The notes below the pieces were generated by a model. The model worked only from the letters and a program-made list of their open reading frames with translations, did no database searches and was not told the origin of the DNA. A program made the position numbers and the translations under genes. DNA of 64,000 bases from Brevibacillus brevis (GTDB lineage: Bacteria; Bacillota; Bacilli; Brevibacillales; Brevibacillaceae). Below, one piece after another: positions 17,517 to 25,292 of this stretch. The stretch's first letter is position 1; the number at the start of each line of letters is the position of its first letter. The stretch spans positions 6,659,501-6,723,500 of the forward strand of contig NZ_LR134338.1 in the NCBI RefSeq assembly GCF_900637055.1, written 5' to 3'.

Positions 17517-17670
17517 TGGTATTCACCGGCGTCTCTTCATTTGCAACAGGGTCATCTTCCAGCTTGTATCCCAATGGTTCATACACGACTTCAAATGCTT
17601 TCCGCGTCACTTTTATTTTTTTCTTGTCCTTGCCACCAGTGATTGTCAGCATATCATTTGGTTTTTTCAT
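17497..17670 (-). CDS. Short YqbF-like phage protein downstream of capsid
   Basis: A 57-residue protein with an ATG 9 bases behind AAAGGAG. It begins MKKPNDMLTITG and contains AFEVVYEPLGYKLED, a motif common to short proteins encoded just after the capsid gene in related Firmicutes prophages. It overlaps the following connector gene by 20 bases. The function is unknown; it may act in head completion. Confidence 0.82.
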   Translation of the reverse strand: MKKPNDMLTITGGKDKKKIKVTRKAFEVVYEPLGYKLEDDPVANEETPVNTNGNSDK

Positions 17671-17692
17671 GAACGATAGCTCCTTTCAATAA

Positions 17693-18664
17693 TTAAGGTG
17701 TTGGTACAAATCCGGTAGGACGTAGGACAGCAAATGCCCCTTCTTTGATTACAAGGAACGCAACTTGGAACGTAGCTTTCAATGCAACCATGTCTTGCTC
17801 AGCAAGAGAAAGAGGCTTCCCATCTGCAGCAGTAATACTTTGCAAGGTAGCCTCTTTCAAGATTTCATATTCGATGTCCTTGAGAATACCGACCTTCGCC
17901 TTTTTGAAATCACCCGCGATCAAGTCAGCTTTCGTTTTATCCCAGGCACCATTCCGACTGTATTCAATCGGTAAGGAGTAAAGTGAATCTTCTGCTACAC
18001 CCTCCCGTACACTTGTTAGGTAAAGTGGATCACCATTGCTATTTTTCAAACCGCGTAACGAGGATTTCAAGCCATTGTGTGCAGCAAAAGCGCGGGGCTC
18101 CTGGTCGTCTGCTTCAATGAGTGCCATCACACTATTTACATCGTCTGCCAAGTTCTTACCAGACACGGAACCACGGGTAAAGCTATTGCCTGCCTTTGTA
18201 GCAGCAGTGAGAATGTCAGATGTAAATGGCGTCTCCGTTCCCATGATTGTTGCCGCGTCCAGTTTGGTATAAAAGGCTTCCACCACATAAGGCTTTAGTT
18301 CTTCAAAGACATCAACTCTGGAACGATTCAGCGCTTCCTTGGTCATAGGGATAATGACTGCCAGTTTCTTTGCTGTCAATGTAACCTGTGTCCACCGTGC
18401 AGTAGACGTTTTGATACGTTCACCCTCACCCACCCAATATGCGCCGGGCTTATCCAGGAACACCGGAATTTTCTTTGTTTCTGTTGTCATTGGCTCTAGT
18501 TGAGCCAGCTTGAGGATTGTCGAGCCGCGCACCACATCCTTGATAATTTCTTGCGAGGTCTCTTCTGGGATAAGTCCACTTAAACTGCTGCTGAGAATTA
18601 CTCCTGCTCCATTGAATCGTTGTAGGTTATAGCGGAAGGTGGGTGCTTTCGTTTTTTGTACCAT
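17693..18664 (-). CDS. HK97-fold major capsid protein
   Basis: A 323-residue major capsid protein. Family signs are the N-terminal arm, then TSQEIIKDVVRGSTILKLA, KIPVFLDKPGAYWVGEGE, the TLTAKKLAVIIPMTKEAL strand-helix and C-terminal AFLVIKEGAFAVLRPTG. The arm contains FRYNLQRFNG, similar to the N-terminal motif cut by Prp-family proteases, and such a protease is encoded two genes upstream. It has a strong ribosome site (AAGGAGG). Confidence 0.95.
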   Translation of the reverse strand: MVQKTKAPTFRYNLQRFNGAGVILSSSLSGLIPEETSQEIIKDVVRGSTILKLAQLEPMTTETKKIPVFLDKPGAYWVGEGERIKTSTARWTQVTLTAKKLAVIIPMTKEALNRSRVDVFEELKPYVVEAFYTKLDAATIMGTETPFTSDILTAATKAGNSFTRGSVSGKNLADDVNSVMALIEADDQEPRAFAAHNGLKSSLRGLKNSNGDPLYLTSVREGVAEDSLYSLPIEYSRNGAWDKTKADLIAGDFKKAKVGILKDIEYEILKEATLQSITAADGKPLSLAEQDMVALKATFQVAFLVIKEGAFAVLRPTGFVPTP

Positions 18665-18678
18665 GAATGATTTCCTCC

Positions 18679-19329
18679 TTAGATTCGCTGCAATTTACGC
18701 AGGTCTGAGATATTTGGAATAGTAGACTTTTGATTGGCTAGTGGCTTGGCTGCTGGAGTATTTCCCCGCGTTGTTTCATCTGCCTTCAACCACGGTTTAG
18801 AAGTGATCAATTCAGTAACATACTTATCGATGTTCTTTACTTTGCCTGCCTCCGTAACCTCAACTTTACCCAGGTCTGCAAGTCGAATGGCATCAGACAA
18901 TTTGTCCGGATCAATCCCTTGCTTGATTGCTTCCAAGGTGAAGGCATTTTCAATCCGGAGGGATTGGATTGTGCCATTTGCGTTCTTCAGGTCAGATTCC
19001 CGCTCTAACAGCTTTTGTTCAGCAGTTTTTTCAGCCTCTTGCTTTTGCTTATGGGAATCAACGATCCCCTTTAAGTCATCAGCCTTTTCGATGCCCAGCT
19101 CTTTCAAGAAGTCCCTGACCGCTCCTTGTAGTGCGGAATCGTATTCCTCTTGTGAGGAAAAGGCTACCGCAGGCTTACTTTCCCCGCCCTTATCGCCGCC
19201 ACCATTTTGTTGTGCGCCTCCGTCATTTGCTCCAGCAACTCCACCGGAACCACCGCCTCCATCGTTACCACCTTCCCCTCCGCCATCATTGAATCGTTGC
19301 AAACGGAATAACCATTGAGACTTTTTCAC
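18679..19329 (-). CDS. Phage scaffolding protein
   Basis: About 216 residues from a GTG at 19329 that overlaps the stop of the Prp-like gene (GTGA) and follows GAAGGAGAAGG. The open frame extends upstream but only across the Prp gene. It begins with MKKSQWLFRLQRFNDG, then a glycine-rich region (residues 15-50), then a helical scaffold core (SALQGAVRDFLKELG and QKQEAEKTAEQKLLERE). Position before the capsid and composition fit the internal scaffold. The LQRFN motif at residues 10-14 is shared with the capsid. Confidence 0.85.
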   Translation of the reverse strand: MKKSQWLFRLQRFNDGGGEGGNDGGGGSGGVAGANDGGAQQNGGGDKGGESKPAVAFSSQEEYDSALQGAVRDFLKELGIEKADDLKGIVDSHKQKQEAEKTAEQKLLERESDLKNANGTIQSLRIENAFTLEAIKQGIDPDKLSDAIRLADLGKVEVTEAGKVKNIDKYVTELITSKPWLKADETTRGNTPAAKPLANQKSTIPNISDLRKLQRI

Positions 19330-19538
19330 TTCGTTCCTTCTCCTTCCTGATTTTGAATTTCTAAAGACACATAATCCGGGTATTGCTGTGCTATTGCTTG
19401 AATCCCCAGCAACGCGGTTTGCATGATGGTAGAAACCCCAGCACATACAATGTCCTTTCCATGCTCTGCATAATTGGCATGACCTACCGCATGTATTTTC
19501 ATTTCACCGTTGTCCAGATACGCTTGAATCTTGATCAC
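19326..19538 (-). CDS. Prp-family cysteine protease (ribosomal-processing/phage head)
   Basis: About 70 residues from a GTG 10 bases behind AAAGGAGG. The sequence GHANYAEHGKDIVCAGVS carries the family's catalytic His and Cys with 12-residue spacing, as in the host Prp (YsxB) that removes the N-terminal extension of ribosomal protein L27. In staphylococcal phages Prp also trims capsid and scaffold proteins. Here the gene directly precedes scaffold and capsid genes that both carry an LQ-R-F motif, so these are the likely substrates. Confidence 0.88.
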   Translation of the reverse strand: MIKIQAYLDNGEMKIHAVGHANYAEHGKDIVCAGVSTIMQTALLGIQAIAQQYPDYVSLEIQNQEGEGTK

Positions 19539-19564
19539 ATCGATCTCGCCTCCTTTCAGGCAAT

Positions 19565-19592
19565 AAAAAAACACCACGATTTCAACGTGATG
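19565..19592 (-). terminator. Rho-independent terminator between MuF-like and Prp genes
   Basis: Minus-strand stem CATCACG with CGTGGTG (one wobble), loop TTGAAAT, followed by seven T. It starts directly after the stop codon of the head morphogenesis gene and lies upstream of the Prp-scaffold-capsid genes, in the middle of the late region. Confidence 0.8.
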
Positions 19593-20501
19593 CTACTGGG
19601 GTAATCCTTTTGCCTCTGCCCATTCTTTATAGGTGCGTGCTGAAGTGTAGCCTCTCTCCTGATCAATCCGGTAAGAGCGCTCGCGTTCCAGCTTCTCCAA
19701 GACCTTCGATTTCATTACTGGCCGCCAGTACGATCGACAATTTGGATGATTTGGTATGCGTTCACCCTCACGCCCTGGATTGTCGGCTGTATCATAGTCA
19801 AGCGGATATCTCTTGCCGTCTAGCTTGCGGCACTCAGAAGAAGTCCACTTGTCCAACGTGGCACAAAATTCCTTTTCACTCACAATATCTGAATTAGCTT
19901 GGTAAGCCATCGTTTGCCCTTGGGCTGCAGCCCGGTTTAATTCAGTCCGAGCCAGTCGTTTCGCATTTGCCCAGCTCTCCGTTGTCCTTTTTGTAATTTC
20001 CTTGGCTGTTCGGGTCACACCCCATCCCTGAGCTGCGCCCTGGGTGATTACATCCTCCATTGCTGCCGCCAACAGGTCAGTACGCATGCGAATCCGTTTG
20101 GAAAAATGCCTGCCTTGCCATGGTCGCTCCAATGCAGCAAGTACCATCCCAGTATTGATCTGTGGAAGCCGAACCTCTACTTGTGCATCCTGTTCAAGAA
20201 AATAGAGGTGATGGAACAGGCTGAGCTTGTACTCCTCCGCCCATGTGATTCGTAGTTGCTGCTCTTCTTCCATTCGGAGGGTGTGTAAGATAGTTTTTAT
20301 GCTTGTCATGATGAGGTCGAGCCGTGCGGCGTTATAAATCAAGGACACTAGCTCTTCTCCGCTTTCAGCAAATCGGGCGTAGAGGTCAGTAATTTCTTGC
20401 ACAATGCTTTTATTGGCTTTGGAGAACAGCTTTTTTAATTTGACCCCATGCTTTTCGATTCTCGCTTCCAGTTCCTCTTGATAGCGTTCCTCTCTGCTCA
20501 T
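19593..20501 (-). CDS. SPP1 gp7/MuF-like head morphogenesis protein
   Basis: A 302-residue minor head protein. The C-terminal half has the MuF domain: ARTELNRAAAQGQTMAYQ, the KWTSSECRKLDGKRYPLD segment and IPNHPNCRSYWRPV, with conserved cysteines and HPNCR. It binds the portal and may enter the cell with the DNA. It overlaps the portal gene by 4 bases. Confidence 0.92.
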   Translation of the reverse strand: MSREERYQEELEARIEKHGVKLKKLFSKANKSIVQEITDLYARFAESGEELVSLIYNAARLDLIMTSIKTILHTLRMEEEQQLRITWAEEYKLSLFHHLYFLEQDAQVEVRLPQINTGMVLAALERPWQGRHFSKRIRMRTDLLAAAMEDVITQGAAQGWGVTRTAKEITKRTTESWANAKRLARTELNRAAAQGQTMAYQANSDIVSEKEFCATLDKWTSSECRKLDGKRYPLDYDTADNPGREGERIPNHPNCRSYWRPVMKSKVLEKLERERSYRIDQERGYTSARTYKEWAEAKGLPQ

Positions 20502-22045
20502 GCAGCGTCACCGTCTGGACTGTTTTCATCGTCAGGGGGCGCATCATCATCTGTCGGCTCCCTGTCCTCCAATGCGTCCGGGTCAAGTATCTTCATTCTG
20601 CGTTCGGCATCTTCGTCTTGTTCTTCCAACAGTTTTTCACGAGATGCGCGTGGATCATCCACAAACGGCAGCAGTGCCAGCCTTTCCTCATGGGACAACT
20701 GACCAACCAGTTTTGTTACGATCTCCACCATTTCCACCAAATTCACTGGCATGTTCTTGCTGAATTTCACATCGACAGCTTGATAATCCCACTGTTTTTT
20801 GTGTTTACTATTCAGCATCCCAGTAATAATTCGGATTCGGTTGCGGAACCCCTTACCGTAATGGCGGATTTTCATACCAGCCTTAATATCTGCATGGTAA
20901 AAGATGATTTTCAACGCGATTCCTGACGGAGCAGTCCCCACTTGATCAGGGCGCAGGTGTGGTGTTCCTGTTTGATCCAGTAAGGATTCAATTAGTCGAT
21001 TGATTGTGTTTTCTTCGTGCTGGTCCTGCAAATCCCAAGTGATCGGCACCGCCTTACCACCAACAAGAATTTGCGAGGTTGACCACATTTTCGCTAGATA
21101 TTGCTTTTTCTTCTCCACATCGGTGATCAAATTCCCTTCCGAATCGTAAAGAATCAAATCGTCCAAATCGAGGTCCTCAAACAGCACTTTCGGATTCTTG
21201 AAATATTCCTGCACATCTACCTTGCCAGTAACAGCCTTATTGATTGCGTCCATAAGTCGTTTCAGGTCTGATAGATCACCCATCCCCTCTACCATCCCGT
21301 CATCGCGATTCTCTTGATGCTTCCGACGGCGATTCACGTAATGTGTCCAAGGGACAACGGGCTTCTCCTGAAACTTACCATCCTGATCCTTCATGCGGAC
21401 AGTGATGTTGTGTAAAACAGGATTCTTTTCACGGCTCGTGTCCAATACAATCGCTGAACCCTCCTGACGAAGATATGTAATCTCTTCCTCGTCGTATACT
21501 TCAACTATCATGGTTTTGGTGTTTCTGCTAACATCCGTCATTGTATAGTACCGAATAACAGCAATCAGTTTGGCTTTAACCGTCGTATCATACACAGCGA
21601 TACACTCGTCCGCTTTGAACCCGGCAATGCAAATCTGACCGTCCTCGTCGAAGTAGTAGTATTCGAAAACCTCTCCGTCAATTGAACCGTCTTCGATAAT
21701 GTCATAAGACAAGCTCTCTTCATCGTTAGCCATCAGGACAGCTTGCAGCTTTTTAACGTATTCTTCCACGTCCGTCCCTGCCTCATTGGCAGAATAGCGA
21801 ATAGGGTTACTGGCAATGTATGACGTTCCGAAGTCGATGATTTTCCGAGCAAAATTCAAGACGATTTTGTTATTCGGTTTGCCCTTTTCCTCTTGCTTGT
21901 AGAGAATGTCCTGGTCTCCATCGACATACTTCCGCATGAGCGAGTAGTCCTTCGTCTGATGCTTTTTTATCAGGTCTGATACCCAACGCCATGAATTGTT
22001 GGCTTTGTTCTCTTCGTAAAACTGCTCCAAGAGCATCGTTTGCAT
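20498..22045 (-). CDS. Phage portal protein (SPP1 gp6 type)
   Basis: A 515-residue portal protein forming the dodecameric DNA gate at one capsid vertex. Signature parts are KIVLNFARKIIDFGTSYIASN, PVVPWTHYVNRRRKHQ, the HLRPDQVGTAPSGIALKI helix region and an acidic, proline-rich C-terminus. It lies between the terminase large subunit and the MuF gene, with a GAAAGGGG ribosome site. Confidence 0.94.
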   Translation of the reverse strand: MQTMLLEQFYEENKANNSWRWVSDLIKKHQTKDYSLMRKYVDGDQDILYKQEEKGKPNNKIVLNFARKIIDFGTSYIASNPIRYSANEAGTDVEEYVKKLQAVLMANDEESLSYDIIEDGSIDGEVFEYYYFDEDGQICIAGFKADECIAVYDTTVKAKLIAVIRYYTMTDVSRNTKTMIVEVYDEEEITYLRQEGSAIVLDTSREKNPVLHNITVRMKDQDGKFQEKPVVPWTHYVNRRRKHQENRDDGMVEGMGDLSDLKRLMDAINKAVTGKVDVQEYFKNPKVLFEDLDLDDLILYDSEGNLITDVEKKKQYLAKMWSTSQILVGGKAVPITWDLQDQHEENTINRLIESLLDQTGTPHLRPDQVGTAPSGIALKIIFYHADIKAGMKIRHYGKGFRNRIRIITGMLNSKHKKQWDYQAVDVKFSKNMPVNLVEMVEIVTKLVGQLSHEERLALLPFVDDPRASREKLLEEQDEDAERRMKILDPDALEDREPTDDDAPPDDENSPDGDAA

Positions 22046-22060
22046 GATTTTTCACCCCTT

Positions 22061-23470
22061 TCACCCAACCTTTTCGGCAATCTTCCAAGGAATGACCTTG
22101 AATCTACTGATAAGCAACTGATGGAACACCTTGCTGTTCCAAACCAGATACCGAAGACCATCCATAGAGTGATCATTTTCCTTCACTGGCACCTCAGCGC
22201 GGTCGCCTGTAACATCTTCCGGATATCTGTAGTTCGTCAATTCTTGGATGACCTCTTTCAAATGATCAGAAATGAATATGTTCGGCCTGCCGTTGTCACT
22301 CTTCACCTTAAACAGAGTGGAGACAGCCCGTATGCCTTCTTTCAAGTGCTTCTGAGCTGCTTTCGCTGGCAAACCATTAGTCAGATACGTTTTAATGTTG
22401 CTGGCGTCCTCTGAGTCACACCAAAATATCTTGATCTTCCACTTCTTCATGAGCTCTTTGTCTTGAGCCACCCAGCAGTTGGAATCACCAGGAACAAGAA
22501 TCTCCATCTGAGCCTTATAGATCGCATCCACGATCCACAACTCGCCATTGGCAGTCATTGCTCCGACTAGAGTAACACCGGGGTTTGTAAAGCCCCAGTC
22601 CTTGCCTGCCTCAATGTGAACAAAATGTCCGTCTTTGAACTTCTGCTCGCAAAGCGCGCGCGGTACGACATGAATCGAACGATTAAACTCTTCATAAACC
22701 TGCCCAAAAAATACATCGAACCGGGCGAAAATCTCCCGGTCCACATATCGTTTCGGCATGGTTTCAATCATGCGCTGAATATTCTTTTGCAACTCAGGCA
22801 ATGGATTGTCCTTACTCGTCCAGTAAAAATTGCACCATTCAGGGTCATTACGATATTCGTCGAGTTGACCGCCTGCCTGCGTGTGCTGTCCGTTCAATAC
22901 GATGTCATGATAAAACCAGTTCATTCCCTCTGGCGTAGTCGTCCAAACGCTCCAGCCGCCTTTATCAGCAAGAGCATAGGAGAGATATCCGCTCCAGGTC
23001 TGCTCCTTCATCTTGGAAGCCTCATCAAGCCACACGCCGTCCAGTCCTTTACCGACTAGCGTCTTCGGGTTGTCGGCAGATTTAAACTGAATGAGGATGT
23101 ACCCTTTCAGCCACACCCGATTCTTGGATAAATCCCAACTCTCGATCATTTCCTCTGGAATGACCGCTCCCAGCTCTTCCTGCTGAATCTCTGACATGGA
23201 ATAGGTCGGAGACACACACCAGTATTCAAGCCTTGGCTTAGGCTTCTTCATCACTTTCAGATTTCGAGGGGGCTTGTATGGCAAACCCTTGTCTGCCTCA
23301 ATATCTGAAAGGACTTTATCGAAAAACTTCCGCGCTCCCACATTCGTTTTCCCACCGCGACGACCGCAGTTCATGACTACGTTTCTCGCTTCACATTCCA
23401 TGACTTCGATTTGTTTGGGATGAGGTGTCCAATCCGCGAATGGATCGAGGTCAAGTTCCAGACTTGTCAC
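22061..23470 (-). CDS. terL: Phage terminase large subunit
   Basis: A 469-residue packaging ATPase/nuclease. The Walker A motif CGRRGGKT is at residues 35-42 and Walker B VWLDEA at about 146-151. The C-terminal RNase-H-like nuclease has acidic residues in AGKDWGFTNPG and IKIFWCDSED, and a final HSMDGLRYLVW. It overlaps the small subunit gene by 20 bases and is followed by the portal gene. Confidence 0.95.
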   Translation of the reverse strand: MTSLELDLDPFADWTPHPKQIEVMECEARNVVMNCGRRGGKTNVGARKFFDKVLSDIEADKGLPYKPPRNLKVMKKPKPRLEYWCVSPTYSMSEIQQEELGAVIPEEMIESWDLSKNRVWLKGYILIQFKSADNPKTLVGKGLDGVWLDEASKMKEQTWSGYLSYALADKGGWSVWTTTPEGMNWFYHDIVLNGQHTQAGGQLDEYRNDPEWCNFYWTSKDNPLPELQKNIQRMIETMPKRYVDREIFARFDVFFGQVYEEFNRSIHVVPRALCEQKFKDGHFVHIEAGKDWGFTNPGVTLVGAMTANGELWIVDAIYKAQMEILVPGDSNCWVAQDKELMKKWKIKIFWCDSEDASNIKTYLTNGLPAKAAQKHLKEGIRAVSTLFKVKSDNGRPNIFISDHLKEVIQELTNYRYPEDVTGDRAEVPVKENDHSMDGLRYLVWNSKVFHQLLISRFKVIPWKIAEKVG

Positions 23471-24074
23471 GCGACCACCTCCGGACGGTGATCTGCTTTT
23501 CAGGACCGCCGCCGTTGCTCAACAACTGTGCTTTGAGCTGTATTGCTTTTAGCTTTTTGTCTTGGACTCTGGTCAGTGCTTCTTCAAGCGACAGGATATC
23601 TTCAATCGCTCGATACTCTGTCTCTTCAATTTCCGTAGTAACCAATTCGTCCCGAGTAAGCACTACCGTTTTCGATTGTCCAGTCTTATCATCTTGAACC
23701 TGTACAGGCTCTTTTATAGCGACTCTCTCTTGAAGGACCCGACGTTGCTTTTCGGTCAATCCTTCCTTCAAGTCACGAATGCGGAGCATCATTTCGCGCT
23801 CACGCCATGTAAACAAACGGATTTCCTCATCCGCTTGCTGCACTGGATCGAGGTTGATCCTATCAAGCACCTCTGCTTGTTCTGGAGTCAAGGCGTCCAT
23901 CCAAATCGACTGGAATTCGCCCGTCTTGACTGCATTGGTATTACGCTCTGGTGCTCCGCCTCCTGCACCGTGGAAACGGCAGACGTCCCAGCCGGGCTTA
24001 GCCCAATTTTTGCATTGCTCATCGCGCTGCTTGCTTCTTGCTTTGCATCTTTTCTTTTCAGGATTCCTCGCCAT
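23451..24074 (-). CDS. terS: Phage terminase small subunit
   Basis: A 207-residue protein that precedes and overlaps the large subunit gene. The N-terminus has a zinc-binding look, with cysteines in KKRCKARSKQRDEQCK and DVCRFHG, followed by the GGGAPERNTNAVKTGEF box typical of terminase small subunits. The rest is helical (EREMMLRIRDLKEGL and IEETEYRAIEDILSLEEAL) and would mediate oligomerisation and recognition of the packaging site. Confidence 0.85.
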   Translation of the reverse strand: MARNPEKKRCKARSKQRDEQCKNWAKPGWDVCRFHGAGGGAPERNTNAVKTGEFQSIWMDALTPEQAEVLDRINLDPVQQADEEIRLFTWREREMMLRIRDLKEGLTEKQRRVLQERVAIKEPVQVQDDKTGQSKTVVLTRDELVTTEIEETEYRAIEDILSLEEALTRVQDKKLKAIQLKAQLLSNGGGPEKQITVRRWSRDKSGT

Positions 24075-24113
24075 CTACATGACCACCACCTCACCACTTC
24101 ATGGGGTTGTTTT

Positions 24114-24145
24114 CAAAAAAAGAAGACGCAATTATGCGTCCTCTC
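24114..24145 (-). terminator. Terminator overlapping the end of the DUF4145 gene
   Basis: Minus-strand stem AGAGGACGCA with TGCGTCTTCT (one mismatch) around TAAT, followed by seven T. The stop codon of the DUF4145 gene lies in the loop, so this gene ends its own transcript just before the terminase genes. Confidence 0.75.
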
Positions 24146-24866
24146 TTTTTATTTCGTTTGCTGTAGCTTGTACTGTTGCACTACCATGTAGAGAAGCTGT
24201 TCCTTCTATCGTTTTTCTCAGCTTATCTTGGATTTCACCTAATTTATCTGGTAAAACATATACGTAATCTAGGATTACATGGGTGAACTGAACCATGGAG
24301 TCCACTAACTCTGAAGAAAACTCTCTTTCATCACCATGTGCGGCTTCATTTCCTAATTTTCGTAGGACCGTGGTCATCTCATTTAGTATTGGAGGCAGCA
24401 CACCATTATCAGATAAATCCTTAAGTTTCTCATAGAGGCTATCCCCATTTGCCTGTTTATCCTTACACATAATTTCCAATGTCCTACGTATTCCTATGGC
24501 GCACAGTGTTCCTTCTGTATTTTTTATTCGTAGAGCGGCTTCAAATGACTTTTTTACACTTTCAGGGATACCACTTTTGTCAAAAGTAACGGGAGGATAT
24601 ACTATTTGTTCATCACGTATCATATTCCCGCTTTGAGAATCACGATGATCTGTATTTTTCTGTGTTTTTAATAATGTCTCACTCTCGCATACAGGGCAAA
24701 GGAATAAATCCCATTCCGTAAAAAATTTAACCTGGTATGGTTTCACACTAAACCCCAGAAAGTTCTCAATCCATTCCTTTTGGTGATGTGCGATCCGATT
24801 CATTTGTGTTTTATTTCCGCAATGATAGCAGACCAAGACATGAGTTTTTGGTTCTTGTTGGTCCAT
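24132..24866 (-). CDS. DUF4145-domain protein with zinc-ribbon N-terminus
   Basis: A 244-residue protein. The N-terminal CYHCG and CPVCE pairs form a probable zinc ribbon. Residues about 105-190 match DUF4145 (LCAIGIRRTLEIMCKDK, LYEKLKDLSDNGVLP, LRKLGNEAAHG), a domain found with restriction and other nucleic-acid or defence proteins. It sits between the replication/regulation genes and terminase, where virion genes are not expected, and carries its own terminator. It is therefore a cargo candidate. The biochemical role is unknown. Confidence 0.8.
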   Translation of the reverse strand: MDQQEPKTHVLVCYHCGNKTQMNRIAHHQKEWIENFLGFSVKPYQVKFFTEWDLFLCPVCESETLLKTQKNTDHRDSQSGNMIRDEQIVYPPVTFDKSGIPESVKKSFEAALRIKNTEGTLCAIGIRRTLEIMCKDKQANGDSLYEKLKDLSDNGVLPPILNEMTTVLRKLGNEAAHGDEREFSSELVDSMVQFTHVILDYVYVLPDKLGEIQDKLRKTIEGTASLHGSATVQATANEIKREDA

Positions 24867-24923
24867 ATATACTCACACCCTCTCTGCAATACACTTCGGT
24901 AAAAGTCCGTTAAACCCTACTTC

Positions 24924-25157
24924 TTAAAGGTCATTTTTCTGCAACTCAATGTCCAGTTCAACCAACTTCTTAAGATCATCCACCGTCTTGATCTCGATGT
25001 GGCCAGATTGGAAGTCCTTAACCCACTTTGCAATGGCTGCTTTCACGACTCTCCTGTATTGATCCTTCGATTCCATGATGCCTTCCATCACTTCAATTTG
25101 ATATTGCAATAGAAGGTCAATAGATTCGGGAGAAGACTGTTCTGTTGTTGTTTTCAT
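24924..25157 (-). CDS. Hypothetical phage protein, 77 residues
   Basis: A helical, charged protein upstream of the DUF4145 and terminase genes. The segment KDQYRRVVKAAIAKWVKDFQ followed by KTVDDLKKLVELDIEL suggests a small helical bundle. No family was recognised. A long inverted repeat lies 35-80 bases upstream of its start. Confidence 0.65.
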   Translation of the reverse strand: MKTTTEQSSPESIDLLLQYQIEVMEGIMESKDQYRRVVKAAIAKWVKDFQSGHIEIKTVDDLKKLVELDIELQKNDL

Positions 25158-25192
25158 TGTGGCACCCTCGGCTTTCCTGTAAAATGGAAAAC

Positions 25193-25238
25193 GAGATAGT
25201 GGCTATGAGGTTCCGTGGCCACGGGTTTCCACTATCTC
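25193..25238. repeat. Nested palindrome upstream of terminase region
   Basis: Perfect 10-bp arms GAGATAGTGG and CCACTATCTC at 25193-25202 and 25229-25238 enclose a perfect 12-bp palindrome CCGTGGCCACGG at 25213-25224. The element is in the 135-base gap between the methyltransferase gene and the 77-residue gene. It could be a structured leader RNA or a DNA site for packaging or a regulator. Confidence 0.75.
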
Positions 25239-25292
25239 AGCCGGGGTGACCTGGTTGCATGGGGGGACGTTCGCGCGTCTCCCTTTTGCTAT

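Noticed and set aside
19330-19446. N-terminal extension of the scaffold protein
   Set aside because: It runs over the Prp gene in another frame; the GTG at 19329 has the ribosome site and puts LQRFN near the N-terminus.
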